The notes: generated by a model not told the origin, from the letters alone. 64,000 nucleotides of DNA from Setophaga petechia (GCA_024362935.1 JANCRA010000019.1:1580001-1644000); one strand, 5' to 3'; positions 35,138 to 48,794 are shown, counted from the stretch's first letter. Numbers and translations are program-made.

Positions 35138-35174
35138 GTACTACTGACACTCCAAGTGTTAGTAGTACTACTAA
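35138..35174. repeat. Overlapping hairpin and 16-bp palindrome
   Basis: GTACTACTGACACT (35138-35151) pairs with AGTGTTAGTAGTAC (35155-35168) over 14 bp with one G-U wobble and a 3-nt loop. TTAGTAGTACTACTAA at 35159-35174 is a perfect 16-bp palindrome sharing the right arm. No function is known to me. Confidence 0.7.
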
Positions 35175-36026
35175 TAGTCAAGATTAGAAAGAGGAAAACC
35201 AGGAGCTAAATTTTTGCTGTCCTCTGACCCTTGCTGCAGGTCACTCCACTTCATCTACCTGACAATAAGGTACATGCAGGTACCAGTCATTGTATATTGA
35301 GAACATTGTATATTGACAATTTTCCTCTCTTTCCCTGGCTTTTAGAGTAGAAGAGCCAATATTAAGAGTTGCCTTATTATTTCCTGTTTTTAAGGATCTC
35401 TGTTGACTTTACTTAACCTTCCCTTAGGCTTGCAATCATAACAAATGCTACTCCTAAAAACAAATAAAATTGATTGTATTCTATGGGGTTTTCAAGGCAT
35501 TTCTAGCTCCCAAAGACACAAGTAAGAGTTTTAATAGGTAGCTTTTGAAGAGATCTGGCTATTTCTACATATCACTAATAGTTCATTGATCAGGCTAGCT
35601 AATAATTCAACATCATTATTATCCATGTCATATGCATGTTATATAATTATAAAATTAACTACACCAGCATGAGTTTCACAGAAAAATTGTATTGTAAATT
35701 TCCTTGACTTTTTATGTTCTGTTTACAGAGTTACAGCCTCCAAATAGCACATTTCGAACTTAAGAAAGTAATTTGCACTAAATATATGAAAACTTAATTG
35801 GTGATACAATTTTCCAGCCTAAAAAAACTACAATGTTGCTGATGACAGAATATTTCCAACAGTCTAACTCCAGTAGAATCAGGTTTCTGGTTTCAGAAGT
35901 AATTCAAAAAAGAGGAAAAATGAATAAAATACAGGGGTATGAGTCTTCTTTGAAAGCCAAGTCTGCATATAGACAGATTAAACATCTTTTCTATCAAAAT
36001 AAAATCTTGATAAAATTAAGTTTATA

Positions 36027-36056
36027 TATGCTAGTATACTGCCATATACTAGCATA
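36027..36056. repeat. Perfect 12-bp inverted repeat with 6-nt loop
   Basis: TATGCTAGTATA (36027-36038) and TATACTAGCATA (36045-36056) are exact reverse complements separated by CTGCCA. It can extrude as a cruciform or RNA hairpin, but the stem is too short for a typical microRNA precursor. Confidence 0.8.
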
Positions 36057-39000
36057 ACAGCTACATATTCTTAAATTCAGTCTTTCCTGAAATGTTACTA
36101 CCAGGCAGCAATAAAATATCAGTATACAGTATTAATCTATTTTTTTTCACATGGTTTCAGCAGAGAATTATTGTATAAAAAATATTCTAAATTTAAGTTT
36201 ATGCCATTCAGCAATAGAAATGCAATGAAAAATAAAGTAAATCAGAGACTTTAGTTTTCCTACTGATTGCTGCAACAAAATAATCCCTGTTCTATCATGT
36301 GCAGTGTAAGTGAGACTACTTGAGACATAACTTACACTGATTTACTGTGTTCTGAACTAATATATATAGATATAGCAGTATATCCAGAAGGAAAAAGAAA
36401 AAAAAAAAGAAACTTACTTAGTATCAGGCCACTCTTTAGTAGTTCTGGGAAAGCAGCTGGGTAATTGTACTAAACTTCTTTGTATACCACTATATGTCTG
36501 GATTATACATGAAAATTCTTTAAAGATAAATTATTAATGTAAGATCATAGGTTTTGCTCAATATTGTGAGGCAAAATTTCAGAGATCCCCAACACACTGG
36601 CTGTACACACCATCCTTACTTCTCGGAGAAGTCAAACTTGGGTGCTCACACTGTAGTGTTTTTCTCTGATGTATTTAGACAACCTGTGGGGTTTTTTTAA
36701 GCTGTAGTTCAACAGATAACCCTCCTGAGTTTTTTGCTTCTCATTTACTGGTTCTCCTGCAACAGCTGTCAGTGTACTAATGAAGTATCTCTACTGATGC
36801 TGAACAACTGTGAGTATCAGTGTAAAATATGGTTGCTCCACCCCATCTTTTATTTATCTGCTCTCAGAATTGTTTGAGCGTGAAGGCAGAGTAGTCTCTG
36901 AAGATTGCTCCTGTTTTTCTATTTCAAAGGACAGGGCTACCATGCTGGATGCTTCTCATGTACTGGCAAAAAGCTGCATGAAATACTTATTCTTTCTCAG
37001 TCTGTAGTGCTCCTATCTGGATGACATTCAAATTGAAAGCACTGTTAATCTGAATTATTCCTCTTTGTACTTCAGCTTCAGGGACAGCACGAAACACAGA
37101 GCTTAATGTAAAACTCCCAGACCCCTTGAGTAGAGTTACCTGCTTATCTACCCCCTCTGTAAGTTTGACCTCTGTAACTGGCTGCTGCAGTTAATGGAGA
37201 TGACTTGCAAAAATTACATGTTCTTTGTATGTCTCATGGAAGAGTCTGGTGTGAAAAGGACTCAATTTCTATGCACTGTTGTTCTTCACACTCCAGGATT
37301 CTTTGGTGTGCTGTTCAATTAATGTATCTTTTTCATATTCTTTTAATAATTTTATTGACATCATATACTCAAAGGTGTATAACCAATAATAAAACTTTCT
37401 TCTGAAATGCAGAGACAGAGAGCAGTACTGAAAAGGTTAACATTCCCAGTTAAAGCAATTAAATGTTTTATTTATATTTTGGGGATTAAGCAAGCAATTC
37501 AGGCATTGTAACAAATCAAGCTGACAAGTCCTATTCACATAAATGACAACACGCAGACAAAAATTAGATTAATTTCCGAACTAACAATAATTCCTTTACC
37601 CAGAATGCCACGTTTATGGAAGGTCTTCAGAGCATTGCTTCCAATTATTTTCAACTCTGAAACAAATTATTACAGAACAACCTTTACTTTATAAAATTAC
37701 TTTATTTAGGTGACTCATTGCAACTTTTCATTGTTTGTATAAATGGACCTTCTTTATTATGTAGACACAGAAGGGATGAAATTGCAAAACAAAAACAAGA
37801 CAAAGGGGAAAGAAATAGCTTCCTTGTTAATGTGGACACACATCTATGAAAACTTTACTAAATTAATGTAGCTGCAGGGTTCATAATAACCTGTGTGCAC
37901 TTAGCCTTGCCAGATGATGCATAGGTTATTTCTCTGAATTAAGCAGTCATGCATATTTACCTCACAGTAATATCTTCTGACAGACACATCCGCATATATA
38001 GAAATACACTTACAATCATGCATGAAAAGGTATGAAAATTAATTAAACTAGAGTTTTTCAATAAGAAGAAAAGAAATTAAAGAAAATAATTGTGTTATAC
38101 AGTAGGTAAATGTGGTCACAGAAATAGGCAGGAAAGAGCAAGGCAAGATCCAGTTTTTTCCTCATAAACAGCTCTTTAGTGGTTGGCTGTTTATTCAGTT
38201 TTTAATAGGTTAGGTTCTTGGTACTCTGTTACCAGCTGATGATGATCACACTGAAAATTAAAAGAGTCAGTTTTGTATCACTGATATTTAATTGCTGCAG
38301 AGTTACGTCAGCTTCACTTTTAGATCTGGCCCCTGCTGTCCTGAGACTTTTAAACATTAGGTTACTACAATGCATAATTTATCACTACAGATTAAAGTTA
38401 GTCATGCATAGAAGACAAAAGACCAAGCAGGGTGCTTGTCTAGGGGGATCTATGCTGAATATTCATACCTGCTAGTCATTGTCTCTCTAGTCCTAAATCA
38501 GAGACCTGATTATCTAAGAGCTTCTCTGTCACCTACCAGGATGCATGCTGCCAGCAGGATATGCTTTGTAAGTACTCCTGGTTCTATATGATTGTATTCA
38601 GGAACAATCCAGGAACAGGGCCAAAGCCATTTGTGTATATAAGAATTTTTTAGAGAGAGGTGTGCTACTTTTTAGGAGACAACTGTTAGTGAAAATACTG
38701 GGGTTTATGTCATTCACTGGCTGACTAACTTGAGCTGATTTGTTCATGCTGAATGTTTGGGTTTTTTTAAACCTGCTGGATGTAGACTACCATTGAAAGA
38801 TTAAGTAGGAGAGCCTAGAGCTTTACGTAAAATTTTTATTTTCATTATGCAAATCTAACTAAATAAAGAACAAAACCTGGAATGAATAGTGAGAGCACCA
38901 TTTGCCTTTGCCATCTTCCTGCAGTCTACGTTTTTTCTTTACTTGCTCTCATATAAATTCTTACCAAGCTTGATAAGCTTAGCTGAAAAAAAGGAAAATC

Positions 39001-40589
39001 CTCCCCAAAAACTATCACATGGAAACAATGCTCAGGTGCTATTCTAAATGCTTTACTCTATGCGTAAATGTTTTCCATGTTTTTTCCTAAAAAACAAACC
39101 TCACAGAAGACCTTTTATTCCCTACTTAACAAACATGTGCTTTCTTCTTCATTATAACAGTACAGGAATAGTAATTATCCACTTGCTTATTGTATTGGCC
39201 ATTTTCTCATAATAAGGTATCCTGAGCGAACAGTACTGCTTCCCCCTCTACTTCCTCTTTCCAGAGGCTTCTATGCCCTCTCTGTGATTAATTCCTATGT
39301 GATAGCATTTTCCTTTTAGGCAATGTTATCATATTGTGCAGATAGCTTTTTGGATTTCTGTTACTTTTGAAGAGCACACAACCTTTGCTAAGTGATTCAT
39401 AAAATAGGGCATCATTCCACATTCCTTATCATAACACTTCTTTATCATATCAAAGTGAATGCAGTGAGACTATAAGGAAGAAAAAGAAAGACTGTACTGG
39501 GAAGGCTTCAATGTAATTTCTAAAGCAACTGACCATATGCCACAGGAAAAGTATGTCCTTCATCCCCATAAAGCCAAAGGGCAAAAGACCACACAGCTGA
39601 CAACAGTTTAAAAAAAGTACCTTGCAAAAAATGGCAACTGCAGTTGTTGAGGTATATTACTAAAAGTGACAGATTTTGGATCTGCTCTTTTTTGCAAGCC
39701 CCCTGTGAGTCACACTACCATAATTTCTTTATCTGTAGGAGACAAACTCTGTCCCTTCTGTGAATTATGTCAGCAATCTTCCATCAGACATATGCAATAT
39801 TGCTAGGTGACACCTTGCAGCAGGTGTTCACTTCTTCCATATGGTGCTTCACACATTTACTTGAACTATCATATCTGAAGCATATTGAATTTATTCAGCC
39901 TACAGAAGTTATCAAGCTAGATGGATGACTTTCTTTTAAGCATGCACATTCATCTTGGCTTGACAAGTGTCCATTTGACACTGAGTAAAATTCTTTTCCT
40001 GAGAAAGCTCCAGAATACCGTATTACCTGTACCATAATTGTGCTGCCAGAACTTTACAAGAAATGTTTGTAGATTCCCAAGGCAAATTACTTTTAGCTGG
40101 ATATGTCAAAATATAAAGTACCACTTCTGAATTGGATAACTGAACACAATTTATGAACAATATCCAAGTCCACACTGCCTTTTAAGCTTTCATTTCATTA
40201 ATGAGAGTCTTGGGTCTGTTTTACTGGCTGCTTCATTCAGTTGCAGAGTGATGCTATCTAAAATGGACTCCAATCAAAAGTTGAATTTTTTTATTTTTGT
40301 AGAACACATCCTATTGACAAGCAATGTAATCATTCTCTGTTCTCTTGTTCAGCACAATGCTACCTGCAAAAATGAATCTTTAACTACTCTTGTATTTGCT
40401 GAAATAACCTAGTCATGACATGTGGTTTACATTTGGCATTCTGATTTAATTGAGGCTGCAAATTCCTAGACAGTTTAGTAAGAATACTTATTGACTTCAA
40501 CAAAATAGGGAAGGATGACACAGCTCATGTGAAGTGGGATTCAAAACACCAGCACTTGTAATTTAACTCTGTGAAAGTGAGATACGTTT

Positions 40590-40609
40590 TTCTTTGTTTG
40601 TTTGTTTGG
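40590..40609. repeat. (TTTG)n short microsatellite
   Basis: Four or so TTTG units within a T-rich stretch; simple repeat only. Confidence 0.75.
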
Positions 40610-41672
40610 TGAGGTTTTTAAGCTGATGCCATAAGAGCAAAAATAATAACAAAAAAATAAAACATCTTGGTCAATCTATGTTAAGACGGTACACATGAAA
40701 AAGCTGGTATACATACAGAAGAAAAGGTGTCAATCCCTGATTTATACAGTGCTTAAAATCCTCTAGACTATTTCCTGATATTTTTCTACACTGAACAGAT
40801 CCTTGGCAGTAGCCCCAAAATTAATGAAGCAATGCATGCATCTTCTACAAAATCTCTTCCAAAATTGTGTTTTTCTAGAGCAGATTCCACTCCAAAAGCT
40901 GGTGTCATTTGATATGCAGAGTGAAGTGAAAACATCTACAGAAAATAACATTTTGTTTATCAAAACTTATCAAAAAGTGGGAGAGAGGAGGACTCAACTG
41001 TTTAGGTCAGGAAAAAACGAGGGTTATCATCTGGGTAATTAATCAGATTTACGGCAATTGCTCACAAAGCATGTTAGCCCTGAATTCATTGTCTAGTGCC
41101 ATGCAGGTGATGAACTTATGAACCGATATTTCTTCTTGTGTTTGCTTTGACTTCAGTAGAAATCAGGTTCATAAACAAGGCAATCATGCAGTCACTGGAT
41201 CTTTCACCCAAAGGCACTGCTATTCAAAAAATTAATGTTCCATTTTTCAGGACTTTTGGCCTGCTTGAAGAGACTAGGGTTTGTGTGAATCACTGCAGGC
41301 ATTTTCCTACCTGATTTGTCCCACTAATGTGCTAAAAGGCGTGTGTGAACACTGTCAGAAGAGCCCATATACATTCTATTTGTATAGTCTGATCCTAGCA
41401 AACTGTCAGAAGCCAGTGTTTGTGTAGGGCTAGATCAAAATTCCACTTAACTCATTTTCTTATCCCTCATGGTAAACAAGAATAAATATTTTTTGCTTCA
41501 TCATGATGTCATTCAGCCACACAGTATCTCTGAGATCTTTCTGCAAGGACTTTCTATCTCTTTTAGATCAACTCCAAATACTTCACTCTTGTTATAAGCT
41601 TTGTTTGGCAGTTCATCCCTTGACTGACCACTTCTGAATATCTTTATCTGTCATCCTAGTACAGAACCTTTT

Positions 41673-44110
41673 CACAGAATCACAGAATGGCTGAGGCTGC
41701 AAGAGCTCAAGCAGGGCTGTTTAGAGCTAGGGAGAAGACTCTCTAATGATTGAAACTGTGGACTCTCCAAGAGTTTCTACCAGTGCTCAGTCATCCAGTA
41801 AAAATGTGTTTTCTGATGTTCAGATGGAACCTCCCGTGTTTCAGTCTGTATCCACTGTTACTGTGCACTCCTAAAAGAGCCTGGCTCTGTTATTTTTGCC
41901 TGCCTTCAGGTATTTATATGCTTTGACAATGTTCCTCTGAACTTTCTGTTCTCCAGACTGAACAGCCTCAGCTCCCTCAGCTTTTCCTCATGAATAAGAT
42001 ACTTCAGTCTTCTGTAATCCTTCATTGCGCTTTACACAGTATGTCCATGACTCTCTTCTACTAAGGACTGGGCACAGCACTCTGGGTGTGGCCTCAACAG
42101 CATTGAGTAGAGGGAAAGGACCACCTCCCTTGACTTGGTCACAACACTACTTCTAATAACAGAATACCTTTTTTGGCCACAAGAGCACATTGCTGACCCA
42201 TGTTAAACCTGGAGGCTACCAGGACCCTGAGATCCTGCTCTGCCAAGCTTCTTTCCAGAAGGGCAGCTCCCAGCAAGTATTGGTACATGTGGTTGTTCTT
42301 TCCTAGGGGAATTACTTTGCTCTATTCCCTGTTGAACCTAATGAGGTTCCTGTTGACTTAATTTATCCAGCCTGTTGAGGTCCCTCTGGATGGCAGCATG
42401 ACCCTCCGGCATATTAGCTACTGATTGTATTTTTGTGGCAAATTCTGGAGGTCAAATTCTGCCCAGATCAGTAATGAAGATGTTAAGCAGAACTGGATCC
42501 AGTATTGACCCCTGGGGTACAGTGTTAGTCACTCACCTCCAACCAGATTTTGTGCTGCTGATCACCATCCTCTGAGCCTGGCCTTTTAGCCAGTTTTCAG
42601 TAAATGTCACTGTTTGCTCATCCAGACTGTACATCAACAGATTCACTCTGTGGACCTCATGGGGGCTTACTAAAGTGCTGGTGGACAATGTCCACTGCTC
42701 TCTTCTCATACCACGCCACTCATTTCCTTGTAGAAATGTTAGTTCAGCATGACTTCTGCTTCGTGGAGCAATGCTGAGTACTCCTGATGGTTTTCTTGCT
42801 GCTCACATACCTGAAGAATGGCTTCCAGGATTAGCTGCACCATCACTTTTCCAGGAACTATAATGCTAGTAAAGACTGAAGCAAAGAAGGCATTACAGTA
42901 CTTCCTCCATTTCTACTTTCTGCGCAGCCAGGTCTCCTTTCTTCAGCAATGGTCCCACATTTTCCCTATTTCCCCTTTTGTTGCTTATGTACTTAGAGAA
43001 GCCTTTCTTCTAGTCTTTGATATGCCTGCCAACATTCAATTCCATTTGAACTTTAATCTTCATAATTTCATTCCTGTATGCTTCTATATTCTTCCCAGGT
43101 TACCTGTCCTTGCTTCCATCCTCTGTAGACTTTCTTTTCGAGTTTGTCTGGGGAGTTCCTTGTTCATTCATGCAGACTTCCTAGCATTTTTAACTGATAC
43201 CATATTCCTTGGGATGGAGCTCTCTGGAGCTTGGAGGAGGTGTTATTTGAATATTAACCAGCCTTCTTGGGCTCCCCTTCCCTCCAGGGCCTTATTCCAT
43301 GGGTATCTTCCAATCAGATCTTTGAAGAGACCGTTTCCTCTCCTGACATCCAGGGCTGTAAAGCTTGCTTTTCACTCTCATCCCTGTTCCCAGTATCCTG
43401 AACTCCACAAACTCATAGCCATGCAGCCAAATCACCTTTGATATTCACATCCCCAAAAAGTCTCACAGTTTGCTGAATAGCGAGTCCAACAGAACGCTTC
43501 TCAATGGCTCCTTCGTCCTTAGTTGGTAGTAGAATTTGCCATCAATGCAGTGCAAGAACCTTCAGAATTCCCAGTGCTCTGCTGTGTTTACCCTCCAACA
43601 GATATCAGATGGTTCATCAGGACTAGGTGCTGTGAATGTGATGCTGCTCCTACATTCCTGCCTTATCCTTTTGTTCTTTCTGGTCATGCGGCCTCTAGCA
43701 GACATCCACTATGATGTCACCTTTGCCTGTCCTCTCTTTAATCCTAACCCATATTCTCCCTTGTCTACCCTCAAGGAGAGCTCCATGCACTCCAGGTGCA
43801 TTATCACACTAAGGACAACCCTCACTTGTCTTCCCTTCCTGCATTTCCTACAGACCCTGTATCCCTCCTTTGCAACACTCCACTCCTGGGAGCCATCCAC
43901 CATGCCTCCACAACCCCAAGAAGATAATAGCTCTGCAAATTCAATTCAGATCTCTCACTCACTGCTTTCATTCCCCATACTAAATGTATTAGCACACAGG
44001 CAGCACCAGTTCTACAGTCAATTATTAACTTGTTCTATTAGTGCCCTTCTCTTCCTCTCAGTGGCAGGATTGAGGAGACCAGCTGGATCCTCATGTCCTT
44101 GACAACTGCC
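41673..44110 (-). mobile_element. Old CR1 LINE copy, minus strand, about 2.4 kb
   Basis: The right-to-left order fits CR1 ORF2. The plus-strand start at 41673 (TCACAGAATCACAGAATGG) is the complement of the typical CR1 3' tail. On the minus strand, codons at 42520-42464 read VPQGSILDPVLLNIFITDL, the CR1 reverse-transcriptase motif. Sequence upstream on the minus strand, to about 44110, resembles the endonuclease and N-terminal RT part of ORF2. Many stops and indels show that it is ancient and inactive. The C-terminal RT and 3' region are between 41673 and 42460. The left boundary at 44110 is approximate. Open plus-strand frames inside it (for example 42818-43441) are antisense artefacts. Confidence 0.85.
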
Positions 44111-46734
44111 TACAGGATTTTGTGGTAATTTTTGATAGTTTTATGACTATCAATAATTTTGTGGTCATTATTTCAATCCTCCCAATTTTCCCTCTATGGG
44201 GACATCACTCATCTCTTGTGTTGTGTATGGCAATCTTTGTAAAACTAAGGTATTTTAAAAAACTAATGTCTTTTCCCTTGATGTTCAATCCAAGGTAAAC
44301 AGCAGCTTATGATCTATAGAGAGCTCTTTTTAATCTTAAATTGGAGTTTCTTGAAAATACTTGCCAATTTCTTGCTTTAAAGTTTAGCAATTTGTTGCAA
44401 AGCCATTTCTACCAATGGCTTTGCATTTCAATTTTACACAGTTCATCTTTTTAAGTACAAGGAGAAATCATCAGTGTGACAACCTCCCAAAATCCTTCTG
44501 TGTAAACCAATGAAAAATGTTAATTAGTTTTGCAAAGTCTAATTCTTTTTATAATTTACAAGCTTCACAACCTAGTGCTTTATACTTTTAACTTACGCTT
44601 CTGTGGTATTTTAAAGTGTGTTGGGATCAGGATGCTGACTATAAAAATCTTTTCTCATACATCTATTATACTTCTACTTTTAACTTTTCAAATTTAGTTC
44701 TTTTCAGTTTTCTCCATTAAGACACAGATTTTTCTTTCTGGAAGATGTCTGTGGTTGTAACCATTTTCTTATACTTCCATTTAATCCCATTAACTTTTAT
44801 TGAATTATTTTAAATTCATGCTTAATTTGTGGTTTATACCAAAGATTCTCTATGGAAACAATGATCATTCTCACATGCCATACATGTCTTCTCCCATTTG
44901 ACCATGACTTATATGATTTCCTTCTTCCTCATTTTGTTTGTTCTCATTTTAGTTATAGCTATTTACAACATTGTATTTTGTTGGGCTTTTTCCCTGTTGT
45001 AAGGGTTAGTAACATCACTGCTTTATTGCACTTCCACTTGTCACTTTTATCTGGAATAATGCTTTCAACACTTCTCAAGATGTAATCGAAGACTCTTACT
45101 GACCTTGAGGTCTCCAATATTGGCTGGTTCAAGGAATGTCCATCGATGATGCCAGGAATGTTATCGTTGCACCTTTATCTGTAGAATTTTCATTTTAATC
45201 CAGAGAATTTCATGACCACATGTCTTTGAAGCCCCTTCTTAAGAGCATGACACAGAAATTACAGGGAGACAAGAAGGCTGGGAGTCATGCTGTTTCCTGA
45301 CTCCTGGACATTCTGTCTTCCCCTGTGAAGAGTCAAAGCTCTGCAGGGGAGATCTTGCATGTCCCAAAAGGAAAGTCATCATGGTCCTGAGAAAATCTAC
45401 TAAAACACTGTGCTGCAGTTTCCATCATGGGGAAAAAAAAAAGTTGCTAACCTAAGAATATTATAGCAGTAGGAGGAAAAAGTGAGGGAGAGAAATCAAA
45501 GAGAAACTAGAATTTTCTCTCAGCTACTGTGACGCCAAAAATTATTATTATTATAGCAACTGATAATATGGTTAAAGATTTCAACAGATATTGTTACCTG
45601 TAGAAACACAGAAGAAATTCCCAACCATGGCAATCCTCAGTCACTCTTCAGCAAATATGGCAGCATCTACTCCATTCCTTGAACTTGTCAAGCTCACCTT
45701 CCTGTATGCACCCATTTTTCTCTCCTCCAAGTTATAAAAATAAGCCCATTCACATTTCTGCTGCAAACTTCTGTTGGTCTGTTTTTTTGCGTTTTTTTTG
45801 TATTAGTAATATTCACACTGCACTTGTAATAAAATGTGAAAATGTGGGCAAATAATCTATATTGTTCATACAGATTTGTCTGCAACTAACTGGAATTGAT
45901 GAGTTTGTTAAAAAAAATAAAAGAGAAAAGAATATGACAATGTCAGAGGAATGGAATAAACTGTTTAGTAACAGCTTCTTTACATGGATGAATACATCAA
46001 ATCCCCTTCCTGGGTATCCCTTAGAGGGAAAAGGATGTATGTTGAAGCAACATAACAAGGAGAAACTCTTTAGTAACTGGTTTGATCCCAGTGATTATAA
46101 TGTTGTTGGTAATTAATTACATGTGCTGTGCACAATGTTTCTTATTTTGATAAGATTTTGATTTTATTTGTACTTTGTAGAATGAATACCAACACGAGGT
46201 GTGAGCTCAACCCTAAACTTCTTCCATGTGTCATGTGCATACAGTGCAATCTACATTGTGATTGATAACTGGGAAATAATTTAGTAATATTAGTTTTATT
46301 TGATGAGCAGGGGATCAAGTATCAATTTGTGCAATAGAAATTTGACCAAAGAAGATTTCTAATGACTTGTTGAGTTTCATGTTTTTGTTGAAAAAATAAA
46401 TCCATTTGTATGAAGCATTATACATCTAAACATATATACAGAAAAGTGATTGGTCACTTTGAAAACCAATCTGAAAAGCAATTTTCTTTACATGGCATAC
46501 AAAGATGGAGTTATGCAAAGCAATTTTGTTTTTATACCAGTTTCCAAAATGCAACCTAGAACCCCTCTAGTCCAAATGAGTAAGTCAAGATTAAAAACAA
46601 ATTATTAAAAAAAAATCTTATGTCAAGTTTTGAAAAAAGAAGGAAGAATATCCTTCCAACCAAGTTGGGGTGCTATGGTCTACATGAGTAGTCCAGTGGA
46701 TGGGTAAAAAACGGCTGGATCTAAGAAAAAATGG
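44111..46734. other. AT-rich noncoding, nothing recognised
   Basis: No exon-like frames, RNA genes or identifiable repeats, apart from a short ATT run near 45540-45554. Stop codons are frequent in all frames. Confidence 0.7.
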
Positions 46735-47030
46735 CTAATATTTCATATCTTGCCCGCCAAGATAAATCTTCAAGGATCTATCTTGGAACCTATCCTGCAC
46801 AATCTCTCTGAAAAAAAAAAAAAACAAAAAAACACCAAAAAAAACCCCAAAACAAACAAAAAAAAACAAACAAAGAATCAAAACCAAACCGAACCCAAAA
46901 ACAAACAGAAGGGACAAAGTGCATCTTCATCAGGTTTCTAAATTGTGTCAGGCTGGGGATGCAGGTAATAAACCCAAGAGCAGGTCGGGACCAGACAGAC
47001 TGGAGGATGAGGCAAAGGGCAACTTCATGA
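46735..47030 (+). mobile_element. CR1 reverse-transcriptase fragment, plus strand
   Basis: Plus-strand codons at 46768-46809 read LQGSILEPILHNLS, a decayed version of the LINE RT motif that starts PQGS. Sequence after 46915 (gggaccagacagactggagg at 46987-47006) continues like the following part of CR1 ORF2. The A/C-only tract at 46811-46910 splits the two halves. The fragment is heavily mutated. Confidence 0.6.
46811..46910. repeat. A/C-only low-complexity tract inside CR1 fragment
   Basis: A 14-nt A-run, then AAAC, ACC and CAAA units with almost no T for 100 bp. It interrupts the CR1 fragment in the middle of the RT motif. Composition resembles 6008-6232. Confidence 0.75.
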
Positions 47031-47079
47031 TAAAGAATTATTTCCCCACAGGAAGTCTGTGCTATTAACTTCCACACAA

Positions 47080-47300
47080 AGTTTTTCTTTCTTTTGCCTG
47101 GAAATGACTTCTATGAGGATATGATTTCCAGGAGCTGAGTAAGGTTGCCTAGTCTGTAATTCCCCAGATCCTTCTTCTGGCATTTGTTGAAGACGGGGTG
47201 CCACCTTTATTCTTTTGTGCAAAACTAAGAACCCTCTGTCATTGCTGCAACCCCTTCAAGATTTTGGAGAGTGGCTTCCAGATGACATCATCTAAATCCT
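47080..47300 (-). mobile_element. CR1 ORF2 fragment, minus strand
   Basis: On the minus strand, around 47220-47110, the translation KVAPRLQQMPEEGSGELQ corresponds to the CR1 block before the RT palm, and the bases up to 47300 continue to match its upstream part. It lies head-on to the plus-strand CR1 scrap at 46735-47030. Both are old, so the pair is two insertions or an inversion. Confidence 0.55.
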
Positions 47301-48794
47301 AATTTTACAAACACATTAAAAGGAATGCTAAATACTTTAACATTAAAGGACTGTTAAATAATTTCAAGAACTTGGAGTACAGTACTATGCATCCTACAAG
47401 TTTGCAGATCTGTGATTCATTGGATCTACCATATTTTAACACAGTTACATGTAGATGAGAAGAACCTTACAGTTGGTTCACATGCACACCTTTTCACTTA
47501 TGTAGCTTAAATTAGAGCCTTCATAGTTTTAGAGATCAAAGCAAAAGTGTGTGAACAAAACTACATGAGAATGTCATTTCTTTTTAAGCCCATATGTTGT
47601 ATAAAACCCAATTATCACCACATTTTTTTCAAGACACTTAAGGTCTTCCAGACTTTGTCAAGAAGGGCTACAGGAGGTAGTTTGTCCTCTAATAGCATCA
47701 GCAAAGATTCACTTTATGCTTGGAACTTTACTTCTGAGTGTACTTTCTGCCACCAACTATTTTATGTGCACACCAAAGGAAATCAGTCAAGACTGTCAGC
47801 AGCATTGATCCCACTTCTCTCTGCCAGATGTTACTCTTGTCCATCTGCTCACATTTGCTTTGCACAACATGAAAAAAAAATGGAGGTTGTGAAGTGACAC
47901 TGCAATTAACCTTGTAAATGATTTCCCCCTTTGCAAATGAAACCAGCAATTGGGTCCATAACTTACACAATTAAGAGCAATGTATCTTAGTCATTTTCTG
48001 TAATCCTCCATTTAATATTTGATCGCTGATTTAATGTTTAATACCATGGAATCATTGTTCTGGGTCCCTCATTTCTTGAATGCCCTTGATTTTAGAGTTA
48101 GTCAGCAAGATAGCAGCTTGATCTTGCAAAGATTTACTTGTGCAAGTACCTTGATGAAGGCCAATGTTATTAATTACACGAGTAAAGGTTTGCATGGGTA
48201 AATGCTTCAGATATCTTACGTCTATCTTAGTAGCTACCTTTAGTTTTTGAGGTTTTTTTGGAAGAGGTTCGTTTAAAATTAAGCAAATGTTTAGAGGGGT
48301 CCATAAGTACTAAATAGGTGTTTTCAAAACCTGGGTTTCTGTGCACCATGACTTAAAATTTTGTTGTTTCTTAAAACAGTTATAAACAATCTCTTTTAAC
48401 CCTGCAAAATTGTCTGTCAATATCATTTGCCATCATGTGAATAAGAACACGCATAAAAAAGTTTGCATAAGTGTATTTGATATACAGTAAAGTGAAAGGT
48501 TAGGAAGAGTGCACAATTCAGACAGATTTTGCTAATCTACCTAGACATTCAACTACCTCAATACTGAAGTGTGTTTCTGCTATTCCAAGCTTCTGATTCA
48601 GATATGGCAAGGCTTTAAGTATGTTGCAATTTTTTGAAGAAAACGACTATTCACTGGCAAGTACAAGAAATAAATGGCCAGAGGCTTGTTACAATGGATG
48701 ATTTAGATGACCAGTTCAGAAGCTGAAGTTAAGCTTCCGGAGGTGAACATTCCATTAAATTATTATATAGTAAAAAAGATTAAATAGCTTTACC
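47301..48794. other. Noncoding, nothing recognised
   Basis: AT-rich DNA without identifiable exons or repeats. A 116-codon plus-strand open stretch at 47547-47897 has no domain and no conserved-looking features. Confidence 0.65.

Larger units (their letters stand above)
24363..41672. other. AT-rich noncoding right flank, proximal part
   Basis: Seventeen kilobases of AT-rich DNA without any recognisable exon, RNA gene or full repeat family. Small items are listed separately: a TG tract with A-run, a palindromic segment, a perfect hairpin and a TTTG tract. The interval 34600-35110 is somewhat richer in GC, and I could not assign it to anything. Nothing else is supported. Confidence 0.75.

Noticed and set aside
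42818..43441. 207-codon plus-strand open frame
   Set aside because: It is antisense to CR1 ORF2 sequence, shows no domain, and lies within the LINE copy at 41673-44110.
43536..44102. 188-codon plus-strand open frame
   Set aside because: It lies in the antisense strand of the upstream part of the same CR1 copy; composition artefact of decayed LINE sequence.
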